From: DATFEN01 sp035691285
Lineage (GTDB): Bacteria > Acidobacteriota > Vicinamibacteria > Fen-336
Assembly (NCBI GenBank): GCA_035691285.1
Contig: DASSJI010000211.1
Coordinates: 1 to 21,692 of the forward strand
Reading direction: 5' to 3'
Length of the DNA: 21,692 nucleotides
Part shown: positions 8,568-16,976 of the stretch, one piece after another
Layout: every line of letters begins with the position of its first letter
Position numbering within the stretch: position 1 is the stretch's first letter
Notes under the pieces: generated by a model
The model's input: the letters and a program-made list of their open reading frames with translations, nothing else
Databases searched by the model: none
Told to the model about the DNA's origin: nothing
Program-made: the position numbers and the translations under genes

Positions 8568-10775
8568 GTGACGCCCCGCGTGACTTCCGTCGCTCTCGTC
8601 ATCTTCTTCCTGGCCGACCCGGCCTCGCCGGGGGAAGTCGCGCCAGGCCTCTCCGCGGTGCTCGATCGGGCCGTGGCCGCAGCAGAGACCAGCCTGCGCG
8701 AGGGCGAGCGAGAGGTGGCCGAGAGCTTCTATCGCTCGGCGCTGCTCGAGGGGTGGCTCCTCGAAGGCTCCCTCGAGGCAGCGGCGGGCCGTCTCGACGC
8801 GGCGCGGGACGCCTTCCGTCAGGCTTCGTCTTCGGCCGTCGAAACCCAGCGCGCGCTCCAGGCCCTGGCCGTCGTCGAGCTACGCAGCGGGAACAAGGCC
8901 GAGGCCGTTCGGCTCCTGACGCGGGTCGTCGCGCAGGCTCCGCGCGACTCCGGCGCCCGGCTCTTGCTCGCCGACGCGCTGGTCGAGAGCGGGCAGCCCC
9001 AGCAAGCGGTCCAGGAGCTGGAGGAAGCCCGCGCGATCGCACCGGACGACCTGGAGCTGACCTTCGTCCTCGCCACCGGCTACCTCCGCCTCAAGAAGCC
9101 CGAAGTCGCAGAACGGCTCTTTGCCAAGGTCCTCGAAGGAAGGCCGATCCCGCAGACACGCGTGCTGATCGGACGGACCTATCGAGACTTCGGCGAGTAC
9201 GAGCGTGCTCGGGTCGAGCTGCGGGCCGCGCTGAAGCAGGACCCGACGGTGCGTCGCGCCCACTACCACCTGGGGATGCTCGCCGTCCTGGACGAGGGCG
9301 TCGTCCGGCTGGAGGAAGCGATCGGGGAGTTCCAGGCGGAGCTCAAGCTCGAGCCCCGCGATCTCGTCACGAGCTTGCGGCTCGGGATGGCCCTGGTCGA
9401 GGCTCAACGCCACGCCGAGGCGCTCCCCCATCTCGAGCTGGCGACGAGCGCGGATCCGCCACCCGCGGATGCGTTCCTGTATCTGGGCCGCGCCCGCCTG
9501 GCGATGGACCAGCCCCAGGAGGCCGTCGCGGCGCTGGAGCGCGGCCTCGAGCTGGCGAAGAGCGAGCTACGGATCGGAAGCGGGCACTACCAGCTCGGAC
9601 TCGCGCTGCGGCGCCTCGGGCGGCACGACGAGGCCGCGCGTCATTTCTCCGAGGCAGAGCGGTACTCGACGGAGCGCGCGCTGAACGCCCGGGAGCGCCT
9701 GGCGCGCTACCTCTCGGGCGGCGACGGGGACGGCGACGCGGAGAGGAAGTCCGCGGTCTCGGCAGCCCTCGCGGCCTCGCCCCTCTCTGCCCTCGCGCCC
9801 GACGAGCGGGACAGGCTGCGGCGCTACGTGACGAACACCCTGGCCCGCAGCTACGTGAACCTGGGCGTCATGCACGCACAAGCGGAGCGCCCGGCGCGGG
9901 CGGTCGACTTCCTGGAGCAAGCGGCCCGCCTCGTGCCCGACTTCCCCCAGGTGCAGTACTCACTCGGTGTGACGCGCTTCAACGCGCAGCGCTTCGAGGC
10001 AGCCATCGAGCCGTTGTCGCGTGCCCTCGCCGAAAGCCCCGAGAACGCGGACCTGCGCCACATGCTGGCGATGTCCTACCTGAACACCTCGGCGTATCAG
10101 AACGCGGTCGACCTCCTGCAGGACGACCGGGCGCGCGCCGCCTCTCCCCCCCTCCAGGTCGCCTACGGGCTCGCGCTCGTGCGCAGTGGGCGCGCTCAGG
10201 AGGCCCAACGCGTCTTCTCGCGGCTGCTCGCCGAGCACGGCGACTCCGCGGAGCTGGGCGTCTTCCTGGGACAGGCCTACGCCCAGCAGGGCGACTACGA
10301 GTCCGCGGTCCGCTCGCTGCTCCACGCGCTCGAGCTCCAGCCAGGGGTTGCCGAGGCCAGCTCCAGCCTCGGCGTGATCTACCTGAAGCAGGGCCGTCTC
10401 GCCGAGGCGGAGGCGGCTCTGCGTGCCGAGCTGCAGGCGCATCCCGACGACCAGCGCGCGCGCCAGAACCTCGCGAACGTGCTGGAGCTGGCCGGCAAGC
10501 CCGAGGAAGCGCTGTCGCACCTGCGAACGGTCCTGAAGGCGGGCCCCGACTCCGTCGACGCACGCTACCTGCTCGGCAAGATCCTCCTGGCGCAGGGGAA
10601 CGCGGCGGATGCGGTCATCCACCTCGAGGCGGCGGCACAACAGGCGCCGGAGGATTCGAACGTCCGCTATCAATTGGGGCAGGCCTACCAGAAGCTGGGG
10701 CGTCCGGACGAGGCGCAACGGCAGTTCGACGCCTTCCGCGCGCTCAAGGACAAGCGAAGGAGCACGACGCCGTGA
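8568..10775 (+). CDS. Exported TPR-repeat protein (large)
   Basis: About 735 residues, almost entirely tandem 34-residue TPR units, for example LGVIYLKQGRLAEAEAAL and YQLGQAYQKLGRPDEAQRQF near the C-terminus. An N-terminal hydrophobic stretch (VTSVALVIFFLADPASPG) acts as a signal peptide. The start is uncertain. GTG at 8568 keeps a basic residue before the hydrophobic core. GTG at 8580 has the better ribosome site (AGGTGA eight bases upstream). A TTG at 8487 would extend into the sulfatase gene and is unlikely. A TAGAAT sequence at 8549-8554 could be a -10 box. The stop codon overlaps the next start as GTGA. TPR superhelices are protein-binding scaffolds; partners are probably its neighbours (inference). 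No catalytic motif was seen. Confidence 0.85.
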   Translation: MTPRVTSVALVIFFLADPASPGEVAPGLSAVLDRAVAAAETSLREGEREVAESFYRSALLEGWLLEGSLEAAAGRLDAARDAFRQASSSAVETQRALQALAVVELRSGNKAEAVRLLTRVVAQAPRDSGARLLLADALVESGQPQQAVQELEEARAIAPDDLELTFVLATGYLRLKKPEVAERLFAKVLEGRPIPQTRVLIGRTYRDFGEYERARVELRAALKQDPTVRRAHYHLGMLAVLDEGVVRLEEAIGEFQAELKLEPRDLVTSLRLGMALVEAQRHAEALPHLELATSADPPPADAFLYLGRARLAMDQPQEAVAALERGLELAKSELRIGSGHYQLGLALRRLGRHDEAARHFSEAERYSTERALNARERLARYLSGGDGDGDAERKSAVSAALAASPLSALAPDERDRLRRYVTNTLARSYVNLGVMHAQAERPARAVDFLEQAARLVPDFPQVQYSLGVTRFNAQRFEAAIEPLSRALAESPENADLRHMLAMSYLNTSAYQNAVDLLQDDRARAASPPLQVAYGLALVRSGRAQEAQRVFSRLLAEHGDSAELGVFLGQAYAQQGDYESAVRSLLHALELQPGVAEASSSLGVIYLKQGRLAEAEAALRAELQAHPDDQRARQNLANVLELAGKPEEALSHLRTVLKAGPDSVDARYLLGKILLAQGNAADAVIHLEAAAQQAPEDSNVRYQLGQAYQKLGRPDEAQRQFDAFRALKDKRRSTTP

Positions 10776-11821
10776 GGCGAGCCTCGGTTCTGGTCGGGCT
10801 GATGGCTGTGCTGCCGACTCAAGCACAGACGACGGCCGCGACCGGTCGCGACGTCCGCCACGAGAGGGTGCGGCGTCAGCTGGCCGACAAGCACGACGCC
10901 GAAGCTCTCGCGGAGCTGCGCGAGGCCGCGGCCGCCGGCGCCTTGCCCCGCGATCTCGCCCTGGCCCTGGCCCGGCTGGAGCTGGCGGCGGGCCACCTCG
11001 AGCCCGCCGAACAGCAGTTGCGCTACGCAGCCGAGCGCTTCGGGTCGGTCCAGGCACTCTTGCAGCTGGCGCGCCTCGACGCGAGCCGCAGAGATACCGG
11101 GGCCGCCCTGGAGACGTTGCGGCGGGCGCTCGAAATCGCGCCGAACTCAGAAGAAGTCCTGTCGCTGCAAGCCCAGGTCGCACTGGCAGGACGCTCGCCG
11201 GTGCCGGCCATCCGCGCGCTCGAGCCGCTGACCCGAATGTGCGCTTCCGTCGCGCACTACCACTATCTGCAGGGCGTCAGCTGGATGCAGCTCGGCGACA
11301 TGCCTACCGCAATAGAGTCGCTGCGGGAGGCCGATCGCCTCGAGCCGTCCCGACCGCTCACGTTGATTGGCCTGGGTCTGGCCCTCAACAACCGCAAGCT
11401 GCACGACGAGGCCCGCACGGCGCTGCGGCGAGCGCTCGAACTCGAGCCCGACAACCTTGAGGCGATCGCGGCGCTGGCCGAGGCCAACGCCGGTCTCGGT
11501 GAGCTACAGGAGGCCGAGGCGCTCGCGCTGCGCGTGCTCGAGCGTGACGGTTCGCATGCGACGGCGAACCTCGTCATGGGCATGGTGCGGATGAAGCAGG
11601 AGCGGCACGCCGAGGCGCGGGTCGCGCTGGAGAAGGCGGCGGAGGGAGACCCGGCCTCCTCGAAAGTGCACTATCTTCTAAGCCTTGCCTGCGCACGATT
11701 GGGCGATCAAGTCGCCTCCGAAGCGCATCTCGAGCTGTACAAGAAGAGGCTCAAGGAGATCGAAGAGCGCGTGACCCAGTTGCGGAACGAGACCCGCCCC
11801 GCCGGTGGGATGCAGCGTTGA
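10772..11821 (+). CDS. Exported TPR-repeat protein (small)
   Basis: 349 residues from GTG at 10772, preceded by AAGGAG (10757-10762) nine bases upstream, and overlapping the previous stop as GTGA. The N-terminus RRASVLVGLMAVLPTQAQT is a typical Sec signal peptide. The rest is TPR-like helical hairpins (ALETLRRALEIAPNSEEVLS, TALRRALELEPDNLEAIAAL), around eight units. An ORF in this frame starts far upstream at 8753, but its first two thirds are a shadow of the preceding gene. Its stop overlaps the ASPIC/UnbV gene start. It probably belongs to the same periplasmic assembly as its neighbours. No enzymatic motif is visible and the function is unknown. Confidence 0.85.
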   Translation: MRRASVLVGLMAVLPTQAQTTAATGRDVRHERVRRQLADKHDAEALAELREAAAAGALPRDLALALARLELAAGHLEPAEQQLRYAAERFGSVQALLQLARLDASRRDTGAALETLRRALEIAPNSEEVLSLQAQVALAGRSPVPAIRALEPLTRMCASVAHYHYLQGVSWMQLGDMPTAIESLREADRLEPSRPLTLIGLGLALNNRKLHDEARTALRRALELEPDNLEAIAALAEANAGLGELQEAEALALRVLERDGSHATANLVMGMVRMKQERHAEARVALEKAAEGDPASSKVHYLLSLACARLGDQVASEAHLELYKKRLKEIEERVTQLRNETRPAGGMQR

Positions 11822-13482
11822 GGGCGCTCCTCGGGGCTGCCTCGGCCCTGGCGCCGCTCGTGATGCTGCAGTCGGCCACTCGGCCCCCTCGAGTGTTCCG
11901 CGACGTCACGCTCGAAGCGGGTGTTCGCTTCACGCACCATTCGGCGCCCGAGAAGAAGTACATCGTCGAATCCATGAGCGGGGGCGTCGCACTGTTCGAT
12001 TTCGACAAGGACGGGCGCATCGACATCTATCTCGTCGACTCCCTGACCGTGGACACCCGCAACGACCCGAAGGCTGCGCACAGCGCCCTGTACCGCAACC
12101 TTGGCAACGGCACCTTCGTCGACGTGGCGGAGAAGGCGGGCGTCGCACACCCGGGATGGGGGATGGGAGTCTGCGTCGCCGACTTCGACGGCGACTCCTG
12201 GCAGGATCTCTACGTCACGAGCCTGGGGCCCAACCGGCTCTTCCGCAACAACCACGACGGCACCTTCACCGAAATGGCGGTGAAGGCGGGCGTGACCGTC
12301 GGCGGCTGGTCGGCGGGCTGCGGCTTCGCCGACTACGACCGGGACGGTGACCTCGACCTGTTCGTGAGCCGGTACGTGAACATCGACCTCGACCGGCTCC
12401 CGGAGTTCGGGAAGGACAAGACGTGCGAGTACCGCGGCATTGCGGTCCAATGCGGGCCTCGAGGCCTTCCGGGTGAGACCGATTTCCTGTTCCGCAACGA
12501 GGGCGGCGGACGCTTCACCGACGTCAGCGAGAGGGCGGGGGTCTCCGACCCGCGCGCCTACTTCGGGCTGGGCATCGCCTGGTTCGACGCCAACCAGGAC
12601 GGCTGGCCCGACCTCTACGTGGCCAACGACTCGACGCCGAACTTCCTGTACATCAACCAGCGCGACGGGACGTTCAAGGAGGTCGCGTTCCCGATGGGCG
12701 TCGCGGTGAGCGAGGACGGCGCCGAGCAGGGCAGCATGGGCGTGGCCCTCGGCGATTACGACCTGAGCGGGCACGAGCACATCTTCGTCACGAACTTCTC
12801 CGAGGAGTACAACGCGCTCTACCACAACGACGGCACCCACTTCACCGACGTCTCGTTCCGCTCGAAGACGGCGCCCAGCAGCCTGCCTTACGTGGGCTGG
12901 GGCACCGCCTTCTTCGACTTCGACAACGACGGCTGGCTCGACCTGATCGCGGTCAACGGCCACGTCTACCCGCAGCTCGACCAGGCCCGCCTCGGCGCCT
13001 CGGCGCCGTACCGCCAGCGCAAGCTCCTCTACCGCAACTTGCGCGACGGCACCTTCGAGGAGGTGGCCGCCCAGGCCGGCGCCGTGCTCATGGAAGAGCG
13101 GGTCAGCCGCGGCCTCGCGGTGGGCGACCTCGACGATGACGGCCGCCTCGACGTCGTGATCAACGACCTCGACGGGCCGCCCCAGGTACTGCGCAACGAG
13201 GCGGCGGGCGCCGGACACTGGCTGCGCGTCAAGCTGCGCGGCAAGCCGCCCAACACGGACGCGATCGGCGCCGTCGTGAGCGTCACGGCCGGCGGCCGCA
13301 CCCAGCGCCGCCTCGTCCAGAGCGGCACGAGCTACATTTCCCAGGACGACATGCGGGCCCACTTCGGGCTGGGCTCCGCGGCCCTGGCCGACACCGTCGA
13401 GGCGCTCTGGCCCGACGGGACCCGGACCCGCCTCGAGCGGGTCGCCGCGGACCGACAGGTCGAACTTTCGCAAGGTCGCTGA
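11818..13482 (+). CDS. CRTAC1-like FG-GAP/VCBS beta-propeller protein with C-terminal ASPIC/UnbV domain
   Basis: 554 residues from TTG at 11818, which overlaps the TGA of the upstream TPR gene (TTGA). The ribosome site GGTGGG lies eight bases before it. Residues 1-20 are a signal peptide. Seven propeller blades are marked by calcium-loop motifs: DFDKDG (61), DFDGDS (122), DYDRDG (172), DANQDG (257), DYDLSG (313), DFDNDG (367) and DLDDDG (437). The segment CEYRG..VQCGPRGLPG (C203, C212) is typical of bacterial CRTAC1-like proteins, and the two cysteines may pair. Residues ~480-548 are the ASPIC/UnbV domain (DDMRAHFGLGSA, VEALWPDGT). Expected location is periplasm or surface, with ligand or protein binding. 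Such genes often sit beside TPR genes in Acidobacteriota and Planctomycetes, with no settled role. Confidence 0.93.
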   Translation: MRALLGAASALAPLVMLQSATRPPRVFRDVTLEAGVRFTHHSAPEKKYIVESMSGGVALFDFDKDGRIDIYLVDSLTVDTRNDPKAAHSALYRNLGNGTFVDVAEKAGVAHPGWGMGVCVADFDGDSWQDLYVTSLGPNRLFRNNHDGTFTEMAVKAGVTVGGWSAGCGFADYDRDGDLDLFVSRYVNIDLDRLPEFGKDKTCEYRGIAVQCGPRGLPGETDFLFRNEGGGRFTDVSERAGVSDPRAYFGLGIAWFDANQDGWPDLYVANDSTPNFLYINQRDGTFKEVAFPMGVAVSEDGAEQGSMGVALGDYDLSGHEHIFVTNFSEEYNALYHNDGTHFTDVSFRSKTAPSSLPYVGWGTAFFDFDNDGWLDLIAVNGHVYPQLDQARLGASAPYRQRKLLYRNLRDGTFEEVAAQAGAVLMEERVSRGLAVGDLDDDGRLDVVINDLDGPPQVLRNEAAGAGHWLRVKLRGKPPNTDAIGAVVSVTAGGRTQRRLVQSGTSYISQDDMRAHFGLGSAALADTVEALWPDGTRTRLERVAADRQVELSQGR

Positions 13483-13491
13483 AGTTCGTCG

Positions 13492-13521
13492 TTGACTCGA
13501 GCCGGCGTGGGAGCGTAGCGT
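13492..13521 (+). promoter_or_regulatory. Possible promoter of the ROK gene
   Basis: TTGACT (13492-13497) is followed after 18 bases by TAGCGT (13516-13521), a good -35 box with a weak -10 box, in the 48-base gap before the ROK gene. A small dyad GCGTA-GCG-TACGC overlaps the -10 region. No terminator for the upstream UnbV gene is visible in the gap. Confidence 0.35.
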
Positions 13522-13530
13522 ACGCGCCCG

Positions 13531-14406
13531 ATGGGCGGCGCCACGCTCTACTTCGGCGTGGACCTCGGCGGCACGCGGCTGCGGATGGCCGCCGTGAACG
13601 AAGACGGACGTCTCGCGAGCGAGTTGGTCTCGGTGCCGACGGGGCGCGACTTCGGCCCCGACGACCTGCGCGAGCGGCTCGGCGAGTTGTCCAGCAGGCT
13701 GCGCGGCTCGGTGCAGGCGGCGGTCGCGGCCCTCGGCTTCGGCACCGCCGGCGTCGTCGGCGAGGGCCCCCTGACCCAGTGCGACAACCTGCCGCGGCTC
13801 AACGGCGTCGACGTCGGCGCCCTCGTCGCGGGCGTGGCGGGCTGCCCCGTCGCCCTCGAGAACGACGCGCGCTGCTTCACGCTCGCCGAAGCGCGCTTCG
13901 GCGCGGGCCGCGGTGCGCGCGACGTCGTGGGCATCACCCTCGGCACGGGAGTGGGCTGCGGCGTGATGATCGGCGGCCGCCTCCACCGCGGCGCTTTTCG
14001 CCAGGCCGGCGAGGTCTGGAGGATCCCGCTCCGGGGCCGACGCCTCGAGGACTTCGTCTCGGGGGCGGGCATCGTCCGCAACTACGAGGCCAAGGGCGGC
14101 GCGCCGGGCCTGGACGCGAGGCGCGTGGCCGAGGCGGCCCGCACCGGCGATGCTGCTGCGATCGGCGCGTGGCGGGCCTACGGCGAGGACGTTGCGGTCC
14201 TGTGCGAGACCGTCGTGACGCTCCTGGATCCCGAGCTCATCGTCATCGGCGGCTCGATCGCGGGCGCCGCCGACCTCTACCACTCCCTCGTGGCGGCGCG
14301 CCTCGAAGAGCACGGGACCCGGCTCGTCGACGCGGAGCTGGGCCCGGCGGCCGGCGTGATCGGCGCGGCCGCCCTCAACATGGACGGAGAGCTCCACGGC
14401 GCCTGA
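13531..14406 (+). CDS. ROK-family sugar kinase-like protein lacking the zinc motif
   Basis: 291 residues with the actin-like ATPase fold of ROK proteins. It has YFGVDLGGTRLRMA (phosphate loop, D11-T15), FGTAGVV, the catalytic VALENDAR (D112), GITLGTGVGCGVMIGG (134-149) and LLDPELIVIGGSI. No N-terminal helix-turn-helix is present, so it is a kinase-type rather than a repressor-type ROK protein. Where family members have GH followed by a cysteine-rich zinc site (CxCGxxGCxE), this one has GEVWRIPLRGRRLEDF (from 160) with no His or Cys. It may have altered specificity or be a non-kinase sugar sensor. It lies just upstream of the sugar ABC importer, fitting phosphorylation of the imported sugar. 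The ATG at 13531 has no clear ribosome site. Confidence 0.85.
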   Translation: MGGATLYFGVDLGGTRLRMAAVNEDGRLASELVSVPTGRDFGPDDLRERLGELSSRLRGSVQAAVAALGFGTAGVVGEGPLTQCDNLPRLNGVDVGALVAGVAGCPVALENDARCFTLAEARFGAGRGARDVVGITLGTGVGCGVMIGGRLHRGAFRQAGEVWRIPLRGRRLEDFVSGAGIVRNYEAKGGAPGLDARRVAEAARTGDAAAIGAWRAYGEDVAVLCETVVTLLDPELIVIGGSIAGAADLYHSLVAARLEEHGTRLVDAELGPAAGVIGAAALNMDGELHGA

Positions 14407-14560
14407 CGGCCTCGGGCGTCTCCCTCGTGGCCGACGTGTACCGGCCCGACGCGCCGGGGAGCCGATCCGATCGGCGGCGGCGAGCCTGAAGGCCCGGCAG
14501 ACGATCTACCACGACGCGGAGCATCCCTCGGCGCTCGTGGTGCCGGTGGTGCCGCGATAG
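14406..14560 (+). pseudogene. Remnant of a CocE/NonD-type (X-Pro dipeptidyl-peptidase) hydrolase, both ends retained
   Basis: The gap after the ROK gene encodes two recognisable fragments. In one frame (14406-14459) it reads ASGVSLVADVYRPDAPG, matching the N-terminal start of CocE/NonD alpha/beta hydrolases (DGVxLxADVYRP). In another frame (14486-14560) it reads LKARQTIYHDAEHPSALV then VPVVPR and a stop, matching the extreme C-terminus of the same family. Catalytic core and jelly-roll domain, some 500-600 residues, are missing. This looks like a large internal deletion with a frame change. The N-terminal piece begins at the ROK stop codon, so its own start has gone. Assignment rests on recalled family motifs, not on a search. 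Confidence 0.6.
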
Positions 14561-14589
14561 ACTTCTCGGCGGCCCAGTCAGGGAGGACC

Positions 14590-15501
14590 ATGCTGACTCG
14601 AAAGCTGTGCCTGCTCGGCCTCGCGGCGCTCGCGGCCGCGGGCTGCGCCAAGGGAGATCGCGCCGCGCGCAGGGTCGTCGGCGTCACGCTCTTGACCCAG
14701 ACCCACGACTTCTTCAAGGAGCTGGAACAGAGCCTCCGAGAGGAGGCCGCGCAGCGCGGGCTCGAGCTGGTGGTCACGTCCTGCGAGATGGACCCGGCCA
14801 AGCAGGCCTCCCAGATCGAGGATTTCGTGGCGCAGCGCGTCTCTGCCATCCTGGCGGCGCCGTGCGACTCGTCGGCGATCGTGGCCAACCTGGCGGCCGC
14901 CGAGGCCGCCAGCATACCGGTGTTCACCGCCGACATCGCAGCACGAGGAGGCCGCGTCGTTTCCCACATCGCGAGCGACAACCTCCAGGGCGGCCGCCTG
15001 GCGGCGCAAGCGCTCGCCCGTTACATCGGCGGCAAGGGCAAGGTCCTGATCATCGACCATCCCACGGTGGCCTCCGTCCAGGACCGTATCAAGGGCTTCG
15101 ACGAGGAGATGAAGAAGCACCCGGAGATCAGCGTCGTCGCGCGGCCCTCGGCGGACGGACAGCGGGCGAAGGCCATGGCGGTGATGGAGGACATGCTCCA
15201 GGCCCACCGCGACCTGAAGGGCGTGTTCGGCATCAACGACGACTCGGCCCTCGGGGCGCTCGCGGTGCTCGAGGCCGCCGGACGCCAGGACGTCGCCATC
15301 GTCGGCTTCGACGCCACGCCGGACGCGCAGCGCGCGATCCGCGCGGGCGGCGCGCTCAAGGCCGACGTGATCCAGAACCCCAGGAAGATCGGCAGGACCG
15401 CCGTCGAGATGATCGCCCGGCACCTCGCGGGCGAGGCCGTGCCGCCGGTCGTGGCCGTGGAGGTCGCCCTCTTCGAGAAGGACACCCCGGCGGCTCCGTG
15501 A
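14590..15501 (+). CDS. Sugar ABC transporter substrate-binding lipoprotein (RbsB-type, periplasmic binding protein type 1)
   Basis: 303 residues. The N-terminus MLTRKLCLLGLAALAAAGC is a lipoprotein signal with C19 as the lipidated residue. The two-lobed type 1 fold follows, with the hallmark VVGVTLLTQTHDFFKELEQS, then ILAAPCDSSAI, HIASDNLQGG, GVFGINDDSALGALAVLEAA and VAIVGFDATPDAQRAI. It captures a monosaccharide (ribose-, galactose- or allose-like) for the membrane permease. The exact sugar cannot be told. GGGAGG lies 3 bases before the ATG at 14590. Its stop overlaps the next gene's GTG start. The family is certain; naming it RbsB would overstate the known specificity. Confidence 0.93.
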   Translation: MLTRKLCLLGLAALAAAGCAKGDRAARRVVGVTLLTQTHDFFKELEQSLREEAAQRGLELVVTSCEMDPAKQASQIEDFVAQRVSAILAAPCDSSAIVANLAAAEAASIPVFTADIAARGGRVVSHIASDNLQGGRLAAQALARYIGGKGKVLIIDHPTVASVQDRIKGFDEEMKKHPEISVVARPSADGQRAKAMAVMEDMLQAHRDLKGVFGINDDSALGALAVLEAAGRQDVAIVGFDATPDAQRAIRAGGALKADVIQNPRKIGRTAVEMIARHLAGEAVPPVVAVEVALFEKDTPAAP

Positions 15502-16976
15502 GCCTGCTCTCGGTCTCCGGCCTGGCCAAGGCCTTCCCCGGCGTCCGGGCCCTGGACGGCGTGGATTTCGAGGTCGAGCGCGGGGAAGTCCACGCCCTCG
15601 TCGGCGAGAACGGCGCGGGCAAGTCGACGCTGATCAAGGCCCTCGGCGGCGCGGTCGTGCCCGAGCGGGGCGAGATGCTCCTCGAGGGCGAGCCCTTGCC
15701 CCGGGGCGACACCCTCGCGTCCCGCCGGCGCGGCGTCAGCATCGTCTATCAGGAGCTCGCCCTCGCGCCCGAACTGACCGCCGCGGAGAACATCTTCCTC
15801 GGCCGCGAGGAAGGCCGGCCGCTCCTGCGGCGCGCGCAGATGGACCGCGCGGCCCAGGCGCTGCTCGACGAGCTGGGCGCCCACGTCCCGGCGCGCACGC
15901 CGATCCGCACGCTCAGCGTCGCGCAGCGGCAGATGGTCGAGATCGCCCGCGCCCTGCTGGGCGAGTCGAAGCTGCTGATCCTCGACGAGCCGTCGGCCAC
16001 GCTTTCCGGGCCGGAGGTCGAGCGCCTGTTCGGCGTGCTCCGCGGGCTGCGAGGCCGCGGCCTCGGCATCGTCTACGTCTCGCACCGGCTCGAGGAGATC
16101 TTCGAGATCGCGGACCGGCTGACGGTGCTGCGGGACGGGCGTCGCGTCGTCACCACCGCCCTCGCCGGCGTCGAGCGGCCCCAGCTCATCCGCTGGATGG
16201 TCGGCCGCGACGTGTCGGAGGAGTTCCCGTCCCGCACGCCTTCCATCGGCGACGCCGTCCTCGAGGTGCGCGGCCTGGGCTGCCCGCCGCGGTTCACGGA
16301 CGCCTCCTTCGACGTGCGGCGGGGCGAGATCGTGGGCCTCTCGGGGCTCGTGGGAGCAGGGCGCACCTCGGTAGCCCTCGCCCTCTTCGGCGGCCTCGCC
16401 GCGCGCGGCGAGGTGCGCCTCGAAGGCAGGCCGGCGCGCTTCGAGCGGCCCTACGAGGCGATCGACGCCGGCCTCGGGTACGTCACCGAGGATCGCAAGG
16501 CGAGGGGCCTCTTCCCCCTCCTGGGCGCGGGCGAGAACATCACGATCACGTACCTTCGCTCCTTCACGCGTCACGGCCTCCTGGCAGCCGCCGAGCAGCG
16601 GGCGGCCGCGTCCCGGGCCGCGCGGGACTTCGACCTCCGGGCCTCCGGACTGGACCAGGCTGCAGCGACGCTGTCGGGGGGCAACCAGCAGAAGCTGCTC
16701 CTGGCCCGCTACCTGCTGCGCCCCCGCAAGGTCCTGATCCTCGACGAGCCCACGCGGGGGATCGACGTCGGCGCGAAGGCGGAGATCTACCGCCTCATGA
16801 ACCGGCTCACGGCCGAGGGCCTCGCGATCCTGATGATCTCTTCCGAGCTTCCAGAGGTGCTGGCGATGTCCGATCGCGTGGTCGTGATGCACGAGGGACG
16901 GACGGCGGGGGCGCTGCCGCGCGCCGAGGCGACCCCCGAGCGCGTCATGCAGCTGGCCACGGGAGGCGCGGCGTGA
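15498..16976 (+). CDS. Sugar ABC transporter ATP-binding protein, two fused ATPase domains (RbsA/MglA-type)
   Basis: 492 residues from GTG at 15498, overlapping the previous stop as GTGA. Domain 1 has Walker A GENGAGKST (36-44), Q-loop VYQE, signature LSVAQRQ (139-145), Walker B LLILDEP (159-165) and the switch SHR. Domain 2 has a degenerate Walker A GLVGAGRTS (283-291) and the diagnostic YVTEDRKARGLF, followed by LSGGNQQK (392-399), VLILDEPTRGIDVGAK and SSELPE. The unequal pair of sites is usual for carbohydrate-uptake CUT2 ATPases. It energises import through the permease encoded next. Its stop overlaps the permease start. Confidence 0.96.
   Translation: MSLLSVSGLAKAFPGVRALDGVDFEVERGEVHALVGENGAGKSTLIKALGGAVVPERGEMLLEGEPLPRGDTLASRRRGVSIVYQELALAPELTAAENIFLGREEGRPLLRRAQMDRAAQALLDELGAHVPARTPIRTLSVAQRQMVEIARALLGESKLLILDEPSATLSGPEVERLFGVLRGLRGRGLGIVYVSHRLEEIFEIADRLTVLRDGRRVVTTALAGVERPQLIRWMVGRDVSEEFPSRTPSIGDAVLEVRGLGCPPRFTDASFDVRRGEIVGLSGLVGAGRTSVALALFGGLAARGEVRLEGRPARFERPYEAIDAGLGYVTEDRKARGLFPLLGAGENITITYLRSFTRHGLLAAAEQRAAASRAARDFDLRASGLDQAAATLSGGNQQKLLLARYLLRPRKVLILDEPTRGIDVGAKAEIYRLMNRLTAEGLAILMISSELPEVLAMSDRVVVMHEGRTAGALPRAEATPERVMQLATGGAA

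Noticed and set aside
6761..8602. 613-codon minus-strand ORF opposite the sulfatase-TPR gene
   Set aside because: No recognisable domain, no ribosome site; explained by codon bias of the real gene.
8753..10771. Upstream extension of the small TPR protein to position 8753
   Set aside because: The extension is Arg/Gly/Pro-rich noise overlapping the large TPR gene; the GTG at 10772 has a ribosome site and signal peptide.
8568..11821. Tandem DNA repeats across the TPR genes
   Set aside because: The periodicity is at protein level (34-residue TPR units); no near-identical DNA repeat was seen, so it is neither a recombination array nor CRISPR.
11707..14397. 896-codon minus-strand ORF across the UnbV and ROK genes
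   Set aside because: It spans two well-supported genes and the gap between them, and has no motif of its own.
15021..16892. 623-codon minus-strand ORF across the ABC importer genes
   Set aside because: Antisense shadow with biased composition and no domain.
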